DNA from: Atherix ibis
Taxonomy: Eukaryota; Arthropoda; Insecta; Diptera; Athericidae
Direction: 5' to 3'
Assembly (NCBI GenBank): GCA_958298945.1
Contig: OY282609.1
Coordinates: forward strand, 36,553,212-36,617,211
Length of the DNA stretch: 64,000 nucleotides
The translations under genes and the position numbers were made by a program. Every line of letters begins with the position of its first letter. Within the stretch, counting starts at the first letter, position 1. This document shows positions 1 to 12,200 of the stretch, piece by piece. The notes beneath the pieces are model-generated. The model had not been told where the DNA came from and did no database searches. It was given only the letters and a program-made list of their open reading frames with translations.

Positions 1-179
1 GAACTTAGATCAGATGAATTGAAGGGCTGGAAAACCATAGGAATCCATTTTTCTGGAGAAAAAAACTGATTGATGGAAATAACCATATGACAGGGACATT
101 GTCATCGTAGATCATCCAAATGTCTGCCATACCCAATCTAACGAATTCTTTAGAAATAAAATTTGTTTAATAGTTTGTG

Positions 180-325
180 CTGAATGTTTGTCCTCACTTG
201 TTCCAGTGCCGAAAAGCATGAACCTCACTCTGCCTGAGTGAGGTTCATGCTTTTCGGCTCTCAAAAAATGCTTCATGTTTTCAAAAAACTTGTGCTTTTG
301 ATAAGGATTGTTGTCCATAGGTTAT
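180..325 (-). pseudogene. Mariner transposase N-terminal fragment (relic)
   Basis: Read on the minus strand, this stretch gives SKAQVF, then KHEAFFESRK, then EPHSGR, which matches the part of mariner transposases between the two N-terminal helix-turn-helix motifs (family pattern: S-K-x-Q-V-F-x-W-H-K-x-F-x-E-G-R, then E-D-x-x-R-x-G-R). The frame is broken by stops and by the hairpin at 208-258, beyond which the expected sequence does not continue. A related but separate fragment lies near 58.4 kb on the same strand. No terminal repeats or catalytic domain are visible, so only a fragment is left. The match is by eye and moderate. Confidence 0.5.
208..258. repeat. Perfect inverted repeat, 23 bp arms, 5 nt loop
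   Basis: The arms at 208-230 and 236-258 are exact reverse complements, with the loop TGCCT at 231-235. The left arm begins GCCGAAAAGCATGAACC. The arm sequence belongs to the mariner fragment around it, so one arm is probably an inverted copy of the other. Confidence 0.95.
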
Positions 326-790
326 GTGTATTCAAATTTCGCTGTTTCGTTTATCAAACAACTTCACTTTTCACGCTTTATAGGGTCGATTAATTAACAA
401 AAGGTATTAAAGCATGTCCTTCACATGTAAGAGCGACTAACGTATAAGTTATGTTACCGAAAGTTCAGCGCTGCCAGATTGCTCTCAGTGATGTTTTCCT
501 CATAACTTTTCTCCTACACCTCTTATACATAAAAATACTGTATTAAAGAGATAATTATTAAGAAATGTCAATAATACAATACTAAAATTTTACAGTCTAT
601 ACTGAACCATAACTAATTTAAACTAAATTAATTAAAAAATAAGCTTAAGTCATTTTTACCCAAATTAAAGGTACACTGATCAGTTTCAAAATTTATTGCT
701 TCAATAAAAATATTTATAAGCATAGATTTTTATCAGATTTTAGTTAATTAAATTAAATCAAAGTTTTGAAATTTATTTTTACAATTTTTA
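326..790. other. AT-rich non-coding DNA, probably intron
   Basis: No coding frame or element is recognised. It lies directly before the acceptor AG at 790-791 and is therefore probably the end of the intron preceding the exon at 792. The last 30 bases are T-rich, as expected of an acceptor tract. Confidence 0.5.
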
Positions 791-791
791 G

Positions 792-1218
792 CTATGGAGA
801 TATATACGATGATGAAGACATCGCTCCAGAACGAAGTGACAACGCCAATTCTGAAGTGGGCTCATTTTTTGATAGAGCTAATAGTATATGGAATGTGTTT
901 CAAGCGGTTAATACCGCTTGGAATAGTATTGCTGAAATTCATCAAAAGAGGCAGTTCGAAGAAAGCCAAACAAATAATATTTCTACTGAAGATGATAGAA
1001 GACGAAGAAATTCTTTTTATCAACTAACACCAAGTGACTACACAGTTGCCATGGAAAATGTGGAATCTGACGAACAAAAAACCACCAGCACATCTTTACC
1101 ATCAAGTACAACTGAAACTGCAGTTGCCGAAGGCCGATATATTAAGGGCGATCCTCTAAAGGGTTATTACGACTTTGTTATAACAGAAGGATCTTATAAA
1201 TTCTGGGCTGCTTTTCAG
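792..1218 (+). CDS. Internal coding exon of an unrecognised membrane-protein gene
   Basis: The exon starts after TTTTTAG and ends at CAG before GTAAAC. Its first base completes a codon begun in an upstream exon outside the window, and the exon ends in phase 0. It encodes about 142 residues. The first part is acidic (YGDIYDDEDIAPE), the middle is rich in N, E, S and T with a basic patch DDRRRRNSF, and the end reads YYDFVITEGSYKFWAAF, leading into the hydrophobic segment of the next exon. The evidence for a real exon is the long frame, codon-like composition in AT-rich surroundings, good splice sites and phase agreement with 5751. I do not recognise the family. The reading frame continues 9 codons upstream and 7 codons downstream of the exon, but those lie in intron. 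Confidence 0.8.
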
Positions 1219-4200
1219 GTAAACATAAACCATGTATAAATATTATAAAAGTCACCAAATCTATACGACGCTCCCTAAAAAATAAAATGAAAAAAATCAA
1301 ATAAATAGTCTTTTCTTCGAATGCAACATTTATTAAATTGCGTGCTTATGTCAACAAAAACAAGCTTTAACGAAATTACAGGTAGTATAATCCATTAGGA
1401 TGATATGATTCCAATATATGAAGTATGTCGAGAAATTCAATATGAATAATTCAATATATTCAATTTGATTTTTCGTGAATACGCGAGAAAATAATACTAT
1501 TTGGAGTCTCGCCAATATAAATAGTGAAAAATTTTGTTTGTACAGTATACCACTCTACAGGAATTGTGATCAATTTTCGTTTTGCACCTGTATGAACAGA
1601 AAACAGCCTGTATGAACAGAAAAAAATTGACACAGTCTGAGTATTGCTGCTTCTCCCACTGCTACTTTATACTATTGCTATAATTTTAATCCGATAGTGA
1701 ACATTTTTATTAACTGTGTGCCGATGAATTGCCACCCATTCAATTCTGCATGAATTGTTTTTAATGTTTAAATGAATGTTTTTAATAGTTAGCTGCCATG
1801 TTGGGTAAAAAAATCCAAAAGCCATTTCTGGGAGAATATTTTGACTTGTTTTTATTAATTTTTTTGCAGAAATTTCAACTTGGTTTTATTAATTTTTTTT
1901 TTGTAGAAATTTTAACTTGATTTTATTAAATTTTTTTCATAATCAAAAATGTACGTTTGAATAAGCATTCATTATTAATAATTTGCGCATTAATTTATTT
2001 TATTTTAATTAATTGGAGTGAAAAAGGTTCGTAAACTATTTCTGTTTAAAATGAATATAAGTAAAATTGTTCAAGTTATTTACACTACAATTCAATAGTA
2101 TAACGCGAATATGAATGCGAAAGCTATTCATGAGCTAAATTATTCAAAATTTATCGAATTTGAATTCGTATAGAATTTTCATTATTTGCATAGAATTTAT
2201 ATAAAAATAATTTAAAATATTCTATTTAAAATGTTGAAATATTATGCAATATTTGGAAAAGTTGTTTATTAGTTTATGGCTAAATTGGTTTATTTAGTGT
2301 AGAAAAGTTTTTGAAAATTTTAAATAAAATAATAAATGGAAAGTGTCAAATATTTACTAGCTAAGATTATTTATTGGCAATCGAAATTACACATATTTAC
2401 CATTTTCCATATTATTTTTATATCTTGAGATTTATGAAAATATTGTTAATAATCAAAAGTATTTTAAAAAGAATGAGAAGGTCATTCCTATAATCTATGG
2501 ACATATTCAATGGAATCAGTCATGAAGAAAAATTTTCATTTATTATATGCAGAATGCACAGTAATATTAAAAAATATTCATCTTATATTTCAGTATTATT
2601 TTGATATAAAATGACCGAAGAAAATTTGGATTACTTTAAAAAGGAACCGTGTTAAAATCGTAGCAGTAATATTTAAGATTATACAAGTAATTTTTATGTA
2701 CATACACATATACTGAATATTATGAATTGTTTCATTTAAAAATTTGTATCCTAAGCAGCATATGTATTTTCTGAAATTAATCATTCAATATTTGAAAAAC
2801 TTAATATTTGAATTTAAAAAAAAAATTGGCAAAGAATGTTGGAATTTAGAACCCAGTATTTTGCTGATAGTGGTTCTTAGTTTGAACATAGTAAGTGAAA
2901 TGGTTGAGGTCTTTTATGTAGTAAATAAACCAAACATTCGTTAAGGTTTTATTCAGATATAATTTGTGTTATCCTCTTTTTCATTATACACAATTTAGAG
3001 CTACAGAAATTATGCATCTAATCTCATTGTATAAACTGCATCAAACTTAGGCTATTAGAATATATTCCAATAACTTGTAATGGTAAATTTAATAATGTAA
3101 AGATGAAAACTTATTTCTTCCTCTTACAGTTTATATAATTTGGATTAACAGTCCTGGGAATTGCTTCCATATATTTAGTAGAATCAGTCGCAAATATTAA
3201 ATAAGTAAAAATATTCGCTTTATTTATGATATTCTTATAATTTGAATTATACAAGAGCTTATAAGTACTGTACCTTTTCTAATCTCTAAAAGTTCTTCAA
3301 GATTTTTAAAATTCTTTTCAATATTTTCCTATACAGGGTATTGTCGTTACACTCAGCTACTCATAAAACCACAAATTGAATTTATTAATTGACTTTTCTC
3401 AATATTTAATATAATAACTTTCTATTCATGATGATACATAAATAGCTTTTGAACAAAGATACAATTTTCTCTACAGATAATTTCAATCTTTTCAATAAAA
3501 CCGGAAATTTGAAAAAACATACATTAGTTTTTTTTTATTAACTTTTTAAAATGGAACTTTTAAATTTGGAACCGCTAGATGAACCACCCTATATAAGACT
3601 ATAATACAAAATACCCTATTTGAAAATAAATATTTTTTAATTTTACCCAACTTCATTAAAATTTGACCTTGTATCAATTTTTGGGAAGTTTACTTAAAAC
3701 AATTTTCATATTTATAAATTTTTATGGTTATGAAAATGTGTTTTCTAGTTTTAATGCGTTGACAAGAATAACTTCACATTTGCAAGTCTACAATAGAAGA
3801 TCATTCAATTTTATTATTTCTACTGAGTATTATTAACAGATCATTTACGTTATGATAATCAATTTGATGCCAAATATTTTTGAAAGTAACATAAAATGAC
3901 ACAGTCGAATTATTCTAATAATAGAAATGTTGTGCTGAAATTTTAACATTATAAGCTGTTTGCATGTACATATCTTCAACTAAATAAATTTAAAGATTCA
4001 CATTTTAACAAAGCACAAGTTTATTTAATGAATTTTTGTAAAATTTAATTAACTAAAATTCATTAATATAGTTCTACATACTTCTGCACACAGTCCAAAT
4101 TATGTGAAAATATAATATATATAATGAAGTGAATGGATTTGGTGACTTTAATATTATTATTATTTGAACGCTTTAAGCTCATTGCTGCTGGAAATACGAT

Positions 4201-5750
4201 TTTAGATGCCGCTATATCTACAAGCATTTAAATAGTTGATGTTGAGTTTAGAGTATCTACCAATAACGAGCTCGTTACAAAACTGTAAAGCGAAGGATTT
4301 CGAAATATTTGCTTTTAGGGTATAGAGACACTTGTTCTGAGATAATGAAATTTGCTTAAAAATCATGATTTAAGAAAATAATCGTTCCTTAGTTACGTAC
4401 GCAGGCGATATTCAAACATTCGTTAAAAATTTTGATATAGATTATGTCTAAAGTAATCTTATTATGTTGCATCAATGACCACAATTCTTATAAAAAATAA
4501 CGCAACTTTATGGATCACTGTAGGCAAACACTTTATTTTGAATTTCTATTCGAGACCTTAACTCTACCTAATATTAGAATTAATAAAGTAGCAATAATAC
4601 ATAACTGACCAGAAACTTACGTACGTTCAGACCGTTCCTTGACCATATATACAAAGCATATAGCAATAATGCAGAAATAAACACAGATTTGATGGAATGT
4701 AACCACTGATACGTATAAAAGTCAAGTTATTAAGTTTTCAAAATATAAAATCAATCGTCTTATTTTGTGGATTTTGCTTTCAAATAAGTAATTTACTGGA
4801 CCAGAGAATAATTTTCTTATAATTTTGTTTTGAAACGATAAAAAAAAACACATTAATTAGCTAAGATAAAAGTTTTATTATAAAATATTGTTATTTAAAG
4901 GATTTAAGGATGCGAGTAAAAAGCTTACCTTGAAATGCTCACACAGAGAAATTATAATTTTTGGCATATGAGTATAGTATTAAAATATTTTGAAAAATGT
5001 AAGAATATTTCTGAGAACTTTGCTAAAAGCTACGCAGCTTTTTTTCTTATATTATTTGAATTTTTAAATCAATCCAAGAGTGCTGCGTACTATAACAGAT
5101 ATTTTCTTCTTGAATCAGGACATGACAGGGTTAATTTTCTAAGTACAATTTTGTTGTTGTAATTTTTGTGTAGCTTCGTCGCTACAGTACGCATTTATAA
5201 TACAACAAATAGATGTACAAATTTTATCACTTTACAAATAGCCAAACGAGTAACTTGCAGTCAATTTTTTCACTGACACAAAATTATCTTAAATACATAA
5301 CTACATATTCTAGAATAATTAACCATAAATTTAAAATAATAAATAATTTTATATAATATTGCCGAGAACTGTCAGAAACTAAGTATTCACTATTAAAAAA
5401 TTAAAAATTGTTCACTAAAATTATTGAACTAAAGAAATATTTTTAGGCAAAACAGAAAGGGAGTTTTTTTTTTATTTCTGTATGAGTATAAGCCGAAATC
5501 TTATAATACAATATAACATACATTTTATGGTTGTCAATATACTCTTGTACTTATATAATATCAAATTAAGAATATATGAATATAAAATGTCATATATGGA
5601 AAATATGTATAAATTTGGATTTTGCATATATTTATAAAGATGCCAGGATATATTAAAAGACCATTAGACTATTCGTTGCTAACTTTTGCATATTTGTTCA
5701 AAATTCGTTTCAATTTTCAACAATCGTTTTTATTTTTCTCTCTGTTTCAG
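1219..5750 (+). other. 4.5 kb phase-0 intron
   Basis: The intron begins GTAAAC and ends with a pyrimidine-rich tract and TGTTTCAG. It is AT-rich and without recognisable host coding sequence. It carries one short deleted mariner copy at 3334-3591. A direct repeat of AACAGAAAA.. occurs near 1595-1625, and T-rich strings occur at 1845-1940. Confidence 0.75.
3334..3591 (+). mobile_element. Short deletion derivative of a DD41D-type mariner (MITE-like)
   Basis: The left end is TA then CAGGGTA and the right end is CCACCCT then A and TA, matching the CAGGGTGG ends of the mariner at 43971-45378. The last ~95 bp (ACCGGAAATTT, a T-run, TTTTTAAAATGGAACTTTTAA) match the last ~90 bp of that element (ACCGGAAATTT, a T-run, TTTTTAAAATACAACTTTTAA). 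No transposase sequence is left. At 258 bp it is a non-autonomous copy sitting in the host intron. The left end has no more than about 7 matching bases, so the left boundary is the weaker one. Confidence 0.6.
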
Positions 5751-6116
5751 TTAGTAACTGCATTGCTGATAATTTATTCAACATTCGCTGCCATTTATTA
5801 TTCAAAAGTTAATCCACTTGTTGGAGATTATGAATACGTGGACTATCTGGGTGGTGGGCGATCCCTGTCTGATGATGTTGATTTCGAGGACACCGATGAA
5901 ACCAACCAACCGTACAGAAAGAGCAAACCGACTGGGGCTACAAATATGGGAGACGATCTTTCATTTACAACAACATCCCGCCCATCGACGGCCGCATTAG
6001 AGGCAGCAACATGGCCATCGTCAATATGGACATCTGTAGCCCAAAGTAAATGGCTCTCAAGGGCAGGACATGCTTTTGAATTCATATTGGAAGCAATCGA
6101 TAAGGTTCCACAGTAA
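5751..6116 (+). CDS. Terminal coding exon of the same gene, with one membrane segment
   Basis: The exon follows TCTCTGTTTCAG and stays open in phase 0 to TAA at 6114-6116 (121 codons). It opens with LVTALLIIYSTFAAIYY, a hydrophobic run of membrane-spanning length formed across the splice junction together with FWAAF of the previous exon. Next come NPLVGDYEYVDYLGGGRSL and an acidic, Ser/Thr-rich tail (residues about 30-95), ending in AFEFILEAIDKVPQ. The two exons together give about 263 residues with at least one transmembrane helix; earlier exons may add more. The ATG at 5622 upstream lies in intron and is not the start. I do not recognise the family, and orientation in the membrane cannot be decided. 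Confidence 0.85.
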   Translation, partial: LVTALLIIYSTFAAIYYSKVNPLVGDYEYVDYLGGGRSLSDDVDFEDTDETNQPYRKSKPTGATNMGDDLSFTTTSRPSTAALEAATWPSSIWTSVAQSKWLSRAGHAFEFILEAIDKVPQ

Positions 6117-6404
6117 ATGATTTCGATGAAAATTTCATGAGATATGGCAAAGCAAAAACTGCCTTTCACAAAAGAGAATCTCGATACATGGCGAAGCATT
6201 GGCAAAGAAAATTACTTTTAATATCTAATATCTTAAAGAGAACTAATACTATAATCAATAAGATTTCTACTCCAAACTTTTCCTTCTGGCTATTTCCCTT
6301 TTTAGGAGACATTTTATGATAACAAATTGAATATATTTTTAGAAGTTGGTTGAAAGTTCTTGGAATATCTCCTCTAAAGGTTAAGTTGAAAAGTGAAGGA
6401 ACAA

Positions 6405-6410
6405 AATAAA
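6405..6410 (+). terminator. Poly(A) signal AATAAA
   Basis: AATAAA lies about 290 bp after the stop codon of the exon ending at 6116 and is followed by an A-run. A second group of AATAAA motifs begins at 6484. Either could serve the gene. Confidence 0.5.
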
Positions 6411-6429
6411 AAAAAAACATTACAAAAAT

Positions 6430-8245
6430 ATAATACGATATTATTTTTTATTTGTTAATGAATTGTATATTATATAGTAAGACAATAAATAAAATAAATT
6501 ATAAGATAAATTAAATTAATTACATGATAAAATATTTTTCAATAGTAATTACGATTGTCTATCATTTTTAATTGATAAAACCAAATATTGGTACCACAAT
6601 AAAAATTCCAGCTAAAGTACAGTCTGCCCAGGTGGTAGTTATTAGGCATTGCATTTGCTCTCCAATATGATCGCAAATTAATTATTAACGTTTCAGTTTT
6701 TTTTTACTATTTGGAATTTATGTTATGAACTTTTATAGGTGGATAACCAAAACTGTGACTATGCTACTTATACGTATGTTATTCGGCCTATTGTGGGATA
6801 CATACGTGTATAGTATGGAAACGAGCAAGTGGAGAATCCAATTTGGTATCAGATAACCAAAAGCCATTTTCGAAAATTGTCATGTAATTTGGTAAATAGT
6901 TGAGTTTAAAAAAATTGAACTGAATCGAACGTTATTAATAAATTGATGTTTTTGTGGGTTTTGCAATAAAATATAATCTATATACTTGTCTTGTATAGAA
7001 ACAAATTTTCGTATCGAATTTGTAATTAAACTTTAATGGAAATGAAATTCAAAATATAAACACAACCGTACTGAATGAAAATTTATTTGCTTGATCGAGT
7101 AGTTTGACCTAGACGAACCATGACCATACAATTGTGGTGTTTCCTCGTAATATCGAAATTGTATGAATACTTATGCATTGATAGTATTGAACACCTGCCA
7201 GTATTTCTATCCCAACATTTAATTGGGGGGAAAAAATACTATCATTTCGAAATCATATTGAAATGCCAATAATTTGATTTATGAAATCATTGAAACTATT
7301 TTTACAATTACCCGAAAATTCGATTATTCCCTAACTATTCTCTATCCATGGACATAACCAAAATCAATGAATAAATTTTTAGCTCTTGAATAAATTATTA
7401 CCAACTATTATATTATTTCGGATCTCTATCGGTAGAGGCTGTAATACTATCGCCAACCACACAACGAGATATACAAATGACAGAACTTCCAATTCACGCA
7501 CAATAAACAAATCATTAGCTTGTATTAAACAAAAAATTCCAAAATCAATATTGATGCACCTGCCTATTAATGATAATAGAGTTCAACCATAAATCAACGA
7601 TATAACAAATCATCATTATTTTGTTAGTACATGGAATGTATGTTGTAACATAAATGTATAATTAGAAAATTGGTTTAAAAATTATTATTTATTATTATTA
7701 AAGAGGCATGCCAACAGAGCATTGTCATCGTTTTCACGTTTAATTTTCTAATGCTTTTATTGAATTTGAAATAATTTTATTATTTCATTTATATCTGTAC
7801 TGTTAGTAAACAACTAAACATGCAATCGGACTCAACAAGTCCTCCAAGTAATAAGAATTTAAATATTATAAAATCAAACATGGAATAGCAATGTATACAA
7901 AAAGTCGTAGTAAATGCTGTTCTTAATATTAGCATATATGCTTTTAGGTAATTTTATTTAAAATATAGTCGCTTAAATATAATATTTAAACCTTATAAGG
8001 TCTACTCATTGTAACACAAAAACCTATTTGTTCTAAAAATTTGGTGTCTTTTAGCATTCAAAATTATGCCGATAAATTGGATTTTCAGTTCATCCAAAAT
8101 TTTCAAAATCATTCTTTATTACACAATATTTTACGTATTAAAACCGGAAATATTTATTTATAAAAATTATTTTAAAATTTGAATATACAGTACAGTACGT
8201 TAAATTATTTTAACAAAAACGGCCTACTATTATGTATTGTTAAAC
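6430..8245. other. AT-rich intergenic DNA, no gene seen
   Basis: I see no coding frame with support. The short frame at 7386-7592 has no family features and no splice or start context. Confidence 0.6.
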
Positions 8246-8260
8246 ACTCTTATTTCAACA

Positions 8261-9600
8261 CTACTCCACATTCAAATTACGTTTGACCACATTCCTACCG
8301 CAGTTTCGTGATCCGATTAGTTGATAATGGCTTCGTAAATAAATCAGATACCATGTCTGCCATTGGCCAATAAATACATCCGAATTTTTCTTCCTTGATC
8401 AGTTTCAAACAGCTTTAATTATCCTCATAGATTGTAGTGGGACTTTTTTATAGCTGTTCGAAGTCCTTCAGTAAATGACGAATCCATAATGCTTCACTAC
8501 TTGCTTCCGATAATGCTATGTACTTAGCTTCCATAGACGATTTATGCAACAAAAGTTTGTATCTTGCTTCACCAGCTGATAACACTTTCAAAATACTTGA
8601 AAATGTAGCCACTAGTTGATTTTTATTATTGTAATGAGGGGTCTTTAGCCCAAATTGTATCTGAGTAACCTAAGAAACCATTGTTACCGTTGATACAATG
8701 AAGTATTAGAGATAAATCTGCTATGCCCTAAAAATATCGAAAAATATATTTCAGTTCATTCGAATTCTCTTGTGTTGGTTTCGTTAATTTCTGAACCAAA
8801 ATTGTTACGCTAGTTGAGATGCCTGGTCTAGTATTCACAGCGATGTAAAGTAAAAAACCAACTAATTTTTGAAAAATTTTCATTATTCAACAGCTACCCT
8901 TAATTCTGACCTATGCCGTATAATTGGAATATTCGATGATTTTACTTCTGATATACCAAATTCATTGATGAACTTCATGATGTATTGTTTCTAATCAAGT
9001 GAAAAATTTTCATTGAGATCACGTTCAATTTGTAAACCAAGATAATTTTGAACGTCTTCAAGAATTCTAATTTTGAATTTCGCACTCAAACCCCTCATGC
9101 AATATGTTAACATCTCGTCGCTAGAATTAAATCGTCTGTATAGGTTAGTACGTAACAGAATTTATCCTTGTCATCCAATACGTAAAGTCAATGGTCATTT
9201 TTGCTTTGTACATAATTTGATGAATTTCCTTGTTCCGTACCCCGGCTGACTGTTACAGACTGTAAATACTTCTTCTCAAAAGGCAGACTTGATGGTCTTT
9301 TCCTTTCTCGACGAAACCTGCAGGCTGTTTCATATAAATTGTTTCGTTTAATTTTCCGTTGAGGAATGCCGTGCTCGCGCATCAAGATGAACAACATTCT
9401 TTTGTTCTATGGTCGCAATAGTGAGTAAGATTCTGTATATTATATATCTTACCAATGGAGCAAATACGTCATCATAGTCAATTTCGAATCTACCAATCGG
9501 TACTTATTTAAAAGTTAACTGGTACCCAGTCTCCTTTTTCCTCCCGCTAATATGAGCCAAACAAAAGGTGCAATTCTCTGGAAAACTAATCTTCTCGAGG
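8261..9600 (-). pseudogene. Copia-type retrotransposon pol relic (reverse transcriptase and RNase H)
   Basis: Read on the minus strand in several frames, the order of the Ty1/copia RT-RNase H region is clear: YDDVFAPLVRY (about 9480), FLNGKLNETIYMKQPAGF and EKGKDHQVCLL (about 9375-9270), the active-site box as YTDDLIL (about 9150-9125, YVDD in active elements), NYLGLQIERD (about 9035), LLYIAVNTRPGIS (about 8850), SMEAKYIALSEASSEALWI (about 8540-8480) and DLFTKPLS (about 8340). Many stops and frameshifts make it dead. The relic ends near 8261 at GGAGTAG followed by TGTTGAAATAAG, which has the form of a purine tract followed by the TG of a 3' LTR. Gag, protease and integrase are absent. Confidence 0.85.
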
Positions 9601-9681
9601 TGCTACACAAAGTATCATATTCTTAAGATAAATATCACTAATTAGAGCCTTCTGAATCTATAAGCGAGAATACCCAAAACC

Positions 9682-9752
9682 GCAGCATGGTAACACTAAG
9701 AAAATCTACTCGATTTCAGAATCTGAATCTTTATGGAGACAACAGAATAATA
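9682..9752. repeat. Dispersed repeat copy A (71 bp)
   Basis: This stretch, from CAGCATGGTAACACTAAG to GACAACAGAATAATAA, matches 9871-9941 at 62 of 71 positions. It lies on the 5' side of the copia relic as that element is read, so it may be LTR or leader sequence. Confidence 0.75.
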
Positions 9753-9870
9753 ACTGTCAGAACTGTTCAAATAATGTTTGAAATCTAATAGAATGTATTA
9801 ATTTGTTCAGTCTTTAGAGTTTTATTTATCGATCCAATCGCACAAAGTAATTAGAGACCAAAAGTAGGCA

Positions 9871-9941
9871 CAACATGGTAACACTTAGAAAACGTTCCCG
9901 ATTTCAGAATCTGAATCTTTATTGCGACAACAGAATAAGAA
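9871..9941. repeat. Dispersed repeat copy B (71 bp)
   Basis: This is the second copy of 9682-9752 in the same orientation, 189 bp further on. The DNA between the copies (9755-9865) has a further homologue at 12655-12735. Confidence 0.75.
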
Positions 9942-9969
9942 TTTCGAATGTAATTATTACTACTTAGAT

Positions 9970-10731
9970 GCGACATTGTGAGTTACACTCTAAAGACATT
10001 AATTGATGCAAACTGGTGAATAAGAACTCGTAAAATCGCTGAGAGATTAAATTTATCGAATTCGATCCGTCATGATCATTTGATCCATTTTTGAAGCGTA
10101 TCATCACTGGGCACGAGAAATGGGTTGTCTACAACAATGTTAAGCGCAAAAGATCCTGGAGTAGAAAAGATGAACCGGCTCAAAGCACTTCGAAAGCCAA
10201 TATTCAGCAAAAAAAGTTTATGCTATCTGTTTGTTGGAATTTCAAAGAAATCGTTTATTTTGAGCTTCTACCGAGCCACACAACGATCAATTCTGAAATG
10301 TACTATCATCAGTTGGATAAATTGAATGATTCACTTAAAGAAAACAGTCCAGAATTGGTCAATAGGAAAGGTATAGTGTTCCAACAGGATAATGCAAAAC
10401 CAAATACAAGTTTGACCACTCGGCAAAAGCTTTTAGAGCTTGGATAGGATATACTGCCATACCCACCATACTCTCCAGACCTAGCACCTTCTGATTATAA
10501 TTTGTTCCGGTCTCTACAAAAAATTTTAATGTGGAGGTCTAAAATTACTTGGATCAGTTTTTTGCTAGCAAAGAACAAAAATTTTATGAGCGTGGAACCA
10601 TGCTACTACCAGAAAGATGGCAAATGGTATTGGATCAGACTAGACAATATTTAATTGAATAAAATATTAACTCACTATAAGAAAATCGTCATTCATTTTT
10701 ATAAAACGAAATTACTTTCCGAACAACCCAA
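9970..10731 (+). pseudogene. DD34D mariner relic with 3' terminal repeat
   Basis: The relic reads LIDAN, IRTRKIAERLNLSN (second helix-turn-helix), DPFLKRIITGHEKWVVYNN, VNRKGIVFQQDNAKPNTS and, after a frameshift at about 10445, PPYSPDLAPSDYNLFRSL, ending in RQYLIE and TAA at 10660-10662. The longest open piece is 10091-10447. The first catalytic Asp is His (CAC at 10112-10114); the second and third Asp are kept. The first half of the DNA-binding domain is missing. The right end is CCGAACAACCCAA followed by TA (10732-10733). I see no matching left end, so the 5' side is deleted. The VNRKG and DNA(R/K)P wording resembles the mariner family that gave human SETMAR. Confidence 0.85.
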
Positions 10732-11730
10732 TAATTTTCCGAAAATTACGTGGTTGATTATCCAAAATATGCACATTTTTTTTCCAATTATGGATGAACT
10801 TGTATATAAATATATTTAAAAAAAAGCACATTATTCATGGTTATCTCATTTCAAAGTGCTTTCTGTATAGGAACTAAACAATTTTAATCATAGAATGAAT
10901 TTTGTTGACTAAATATTTTCTTCCTTTTGGTTAAGTAATTAGGTAATTTGTGGAAAATATTTATCAAAACATGAGAAAAAAGGGCCACCTAATAAGAGCG
11001 AAAATGTAATTCCATATTTGAACAGGTGAAGTATAAACGGCAAAAGAAAAACAACAACATTATGAAAGCACTGTGAGCATTTTACGTCCGATTCTTAGAT
11101 ATTTGGGGTAATGGGCTAAAGTCATTAATCATAGTTTCTTTGACAAGTGGGTGGCACAAGTGTCTTTTCAGCCAAACTTTACCAACTTGTATACAACAAA
11201 AACTAAATAAAACGTCATCAAAGATTATATTTATATAATGGTATATAGTATATGTTTATACATACACAAGTACTAATAACATAACGAAAATAATTTTGTG
11301 AATCAACAGAAAATATGAATAATTCGTTTTCAGATTTTGTATCGATCATTAATTCATTGGGAATAACTCTTCAAAATCTATGAGAATTATCTATTGTACT
11401 TTAAATATGAATCAAAAGAAATGTTTCATTAAGACTACGGTTATGTTATAACTCTAATATTTAATATGAAATTGACTAAAATTCAATAATTAGATGAAAG
11501 GAAAAAAAACGAAACAAAAGAATTGAATTATTTGATTAGCTATTCTATGTATTTATAATAAATAATAGGAATGTACTCGTATAGAGTGAATCCTTTTCAA
11601 TCTTTACAAAAGAGCTAACCAACCCAAACTTTCGTTTTAGTCTATCTTCTAGTTTAAGGATATATTTGCCGGCCGTTTTGCTTAACTTTAATTACTAGCA
11701 ATTCTTCTGTTATTTACACCATTTTCAGCG

Positions 11731-12200
11731 TTTCATGACCTAAATCCGTAGAGTATATGGAATCCATTAAGTAATCAAAATAATCTCAATTTAATGCAGC
11801 AAATCCATCAAGTCAAGCGTACCAAAATCAGCAAAACCAAAAACAGAATCTGGATGATATGCTTTCTGATGTTGAGTGCTCACTGTCTAAGAATTCCGAC
11901 TATTCCTTTTGAAGAAGGAATATTGGACAAGAAGAAATTCACTTTTCACATGAAAGCACTTTGCTCACGGCACAAATTTGATGCTCATACTTTTTGCAAA
12001 CGTTTGCGTTTTATTTTATTCAATTTTCTTTGTTTTGTTTTTATTTATTGTATATTGTACAACTTTTCGGAAGATTCTCTCAGGTTTCTAAAAGTGATTC
12101 TTTACTATTAAATTTTTCCGTAAATCAATTTAATTCGGCGACTGATGGTAGTCATTGTTATTCTTTCTCCTATGACTCTGGGTATGCTCCATGCATATAG
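11731..12200 (+). pseudogene. Coding-like islands with stops (unassigned)
   Basis: After TTTTCAG near 11730, one frame reads NPLSNQNNLNLMQQ and, with a frame change near 11800, a second reads SSQAYQNQQNQKQNLDDML and DVECSLSKNSDYSF to a TGA near 11910. A later piece, after a long pyrimidine tract and CTCAG (about 12083), reads VSKSDSLLLNFSV and DGSHCYSFSYDSGYAPC to TAG at 12198-12200. The Q/N/S-rich composition is unlike the AT-rich noise around it. This may be a decayed retrocopy, or true small exons of a gene I cannot recognise. LDDMLSDV fits the LxxLL-like LD-motif shape, but that alone is weak. Confidence 0.3.

Noticed and set aside
5622..5750. ATG at 5622 as start of the reading frame running to 6116
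   Set aside because: The frame from 5622 to 5750 is AT-rich and ends at a strong pyrimidine tract plus CAG acceptor; phase and hydropathy join 5751 to the exon ending at 1218.
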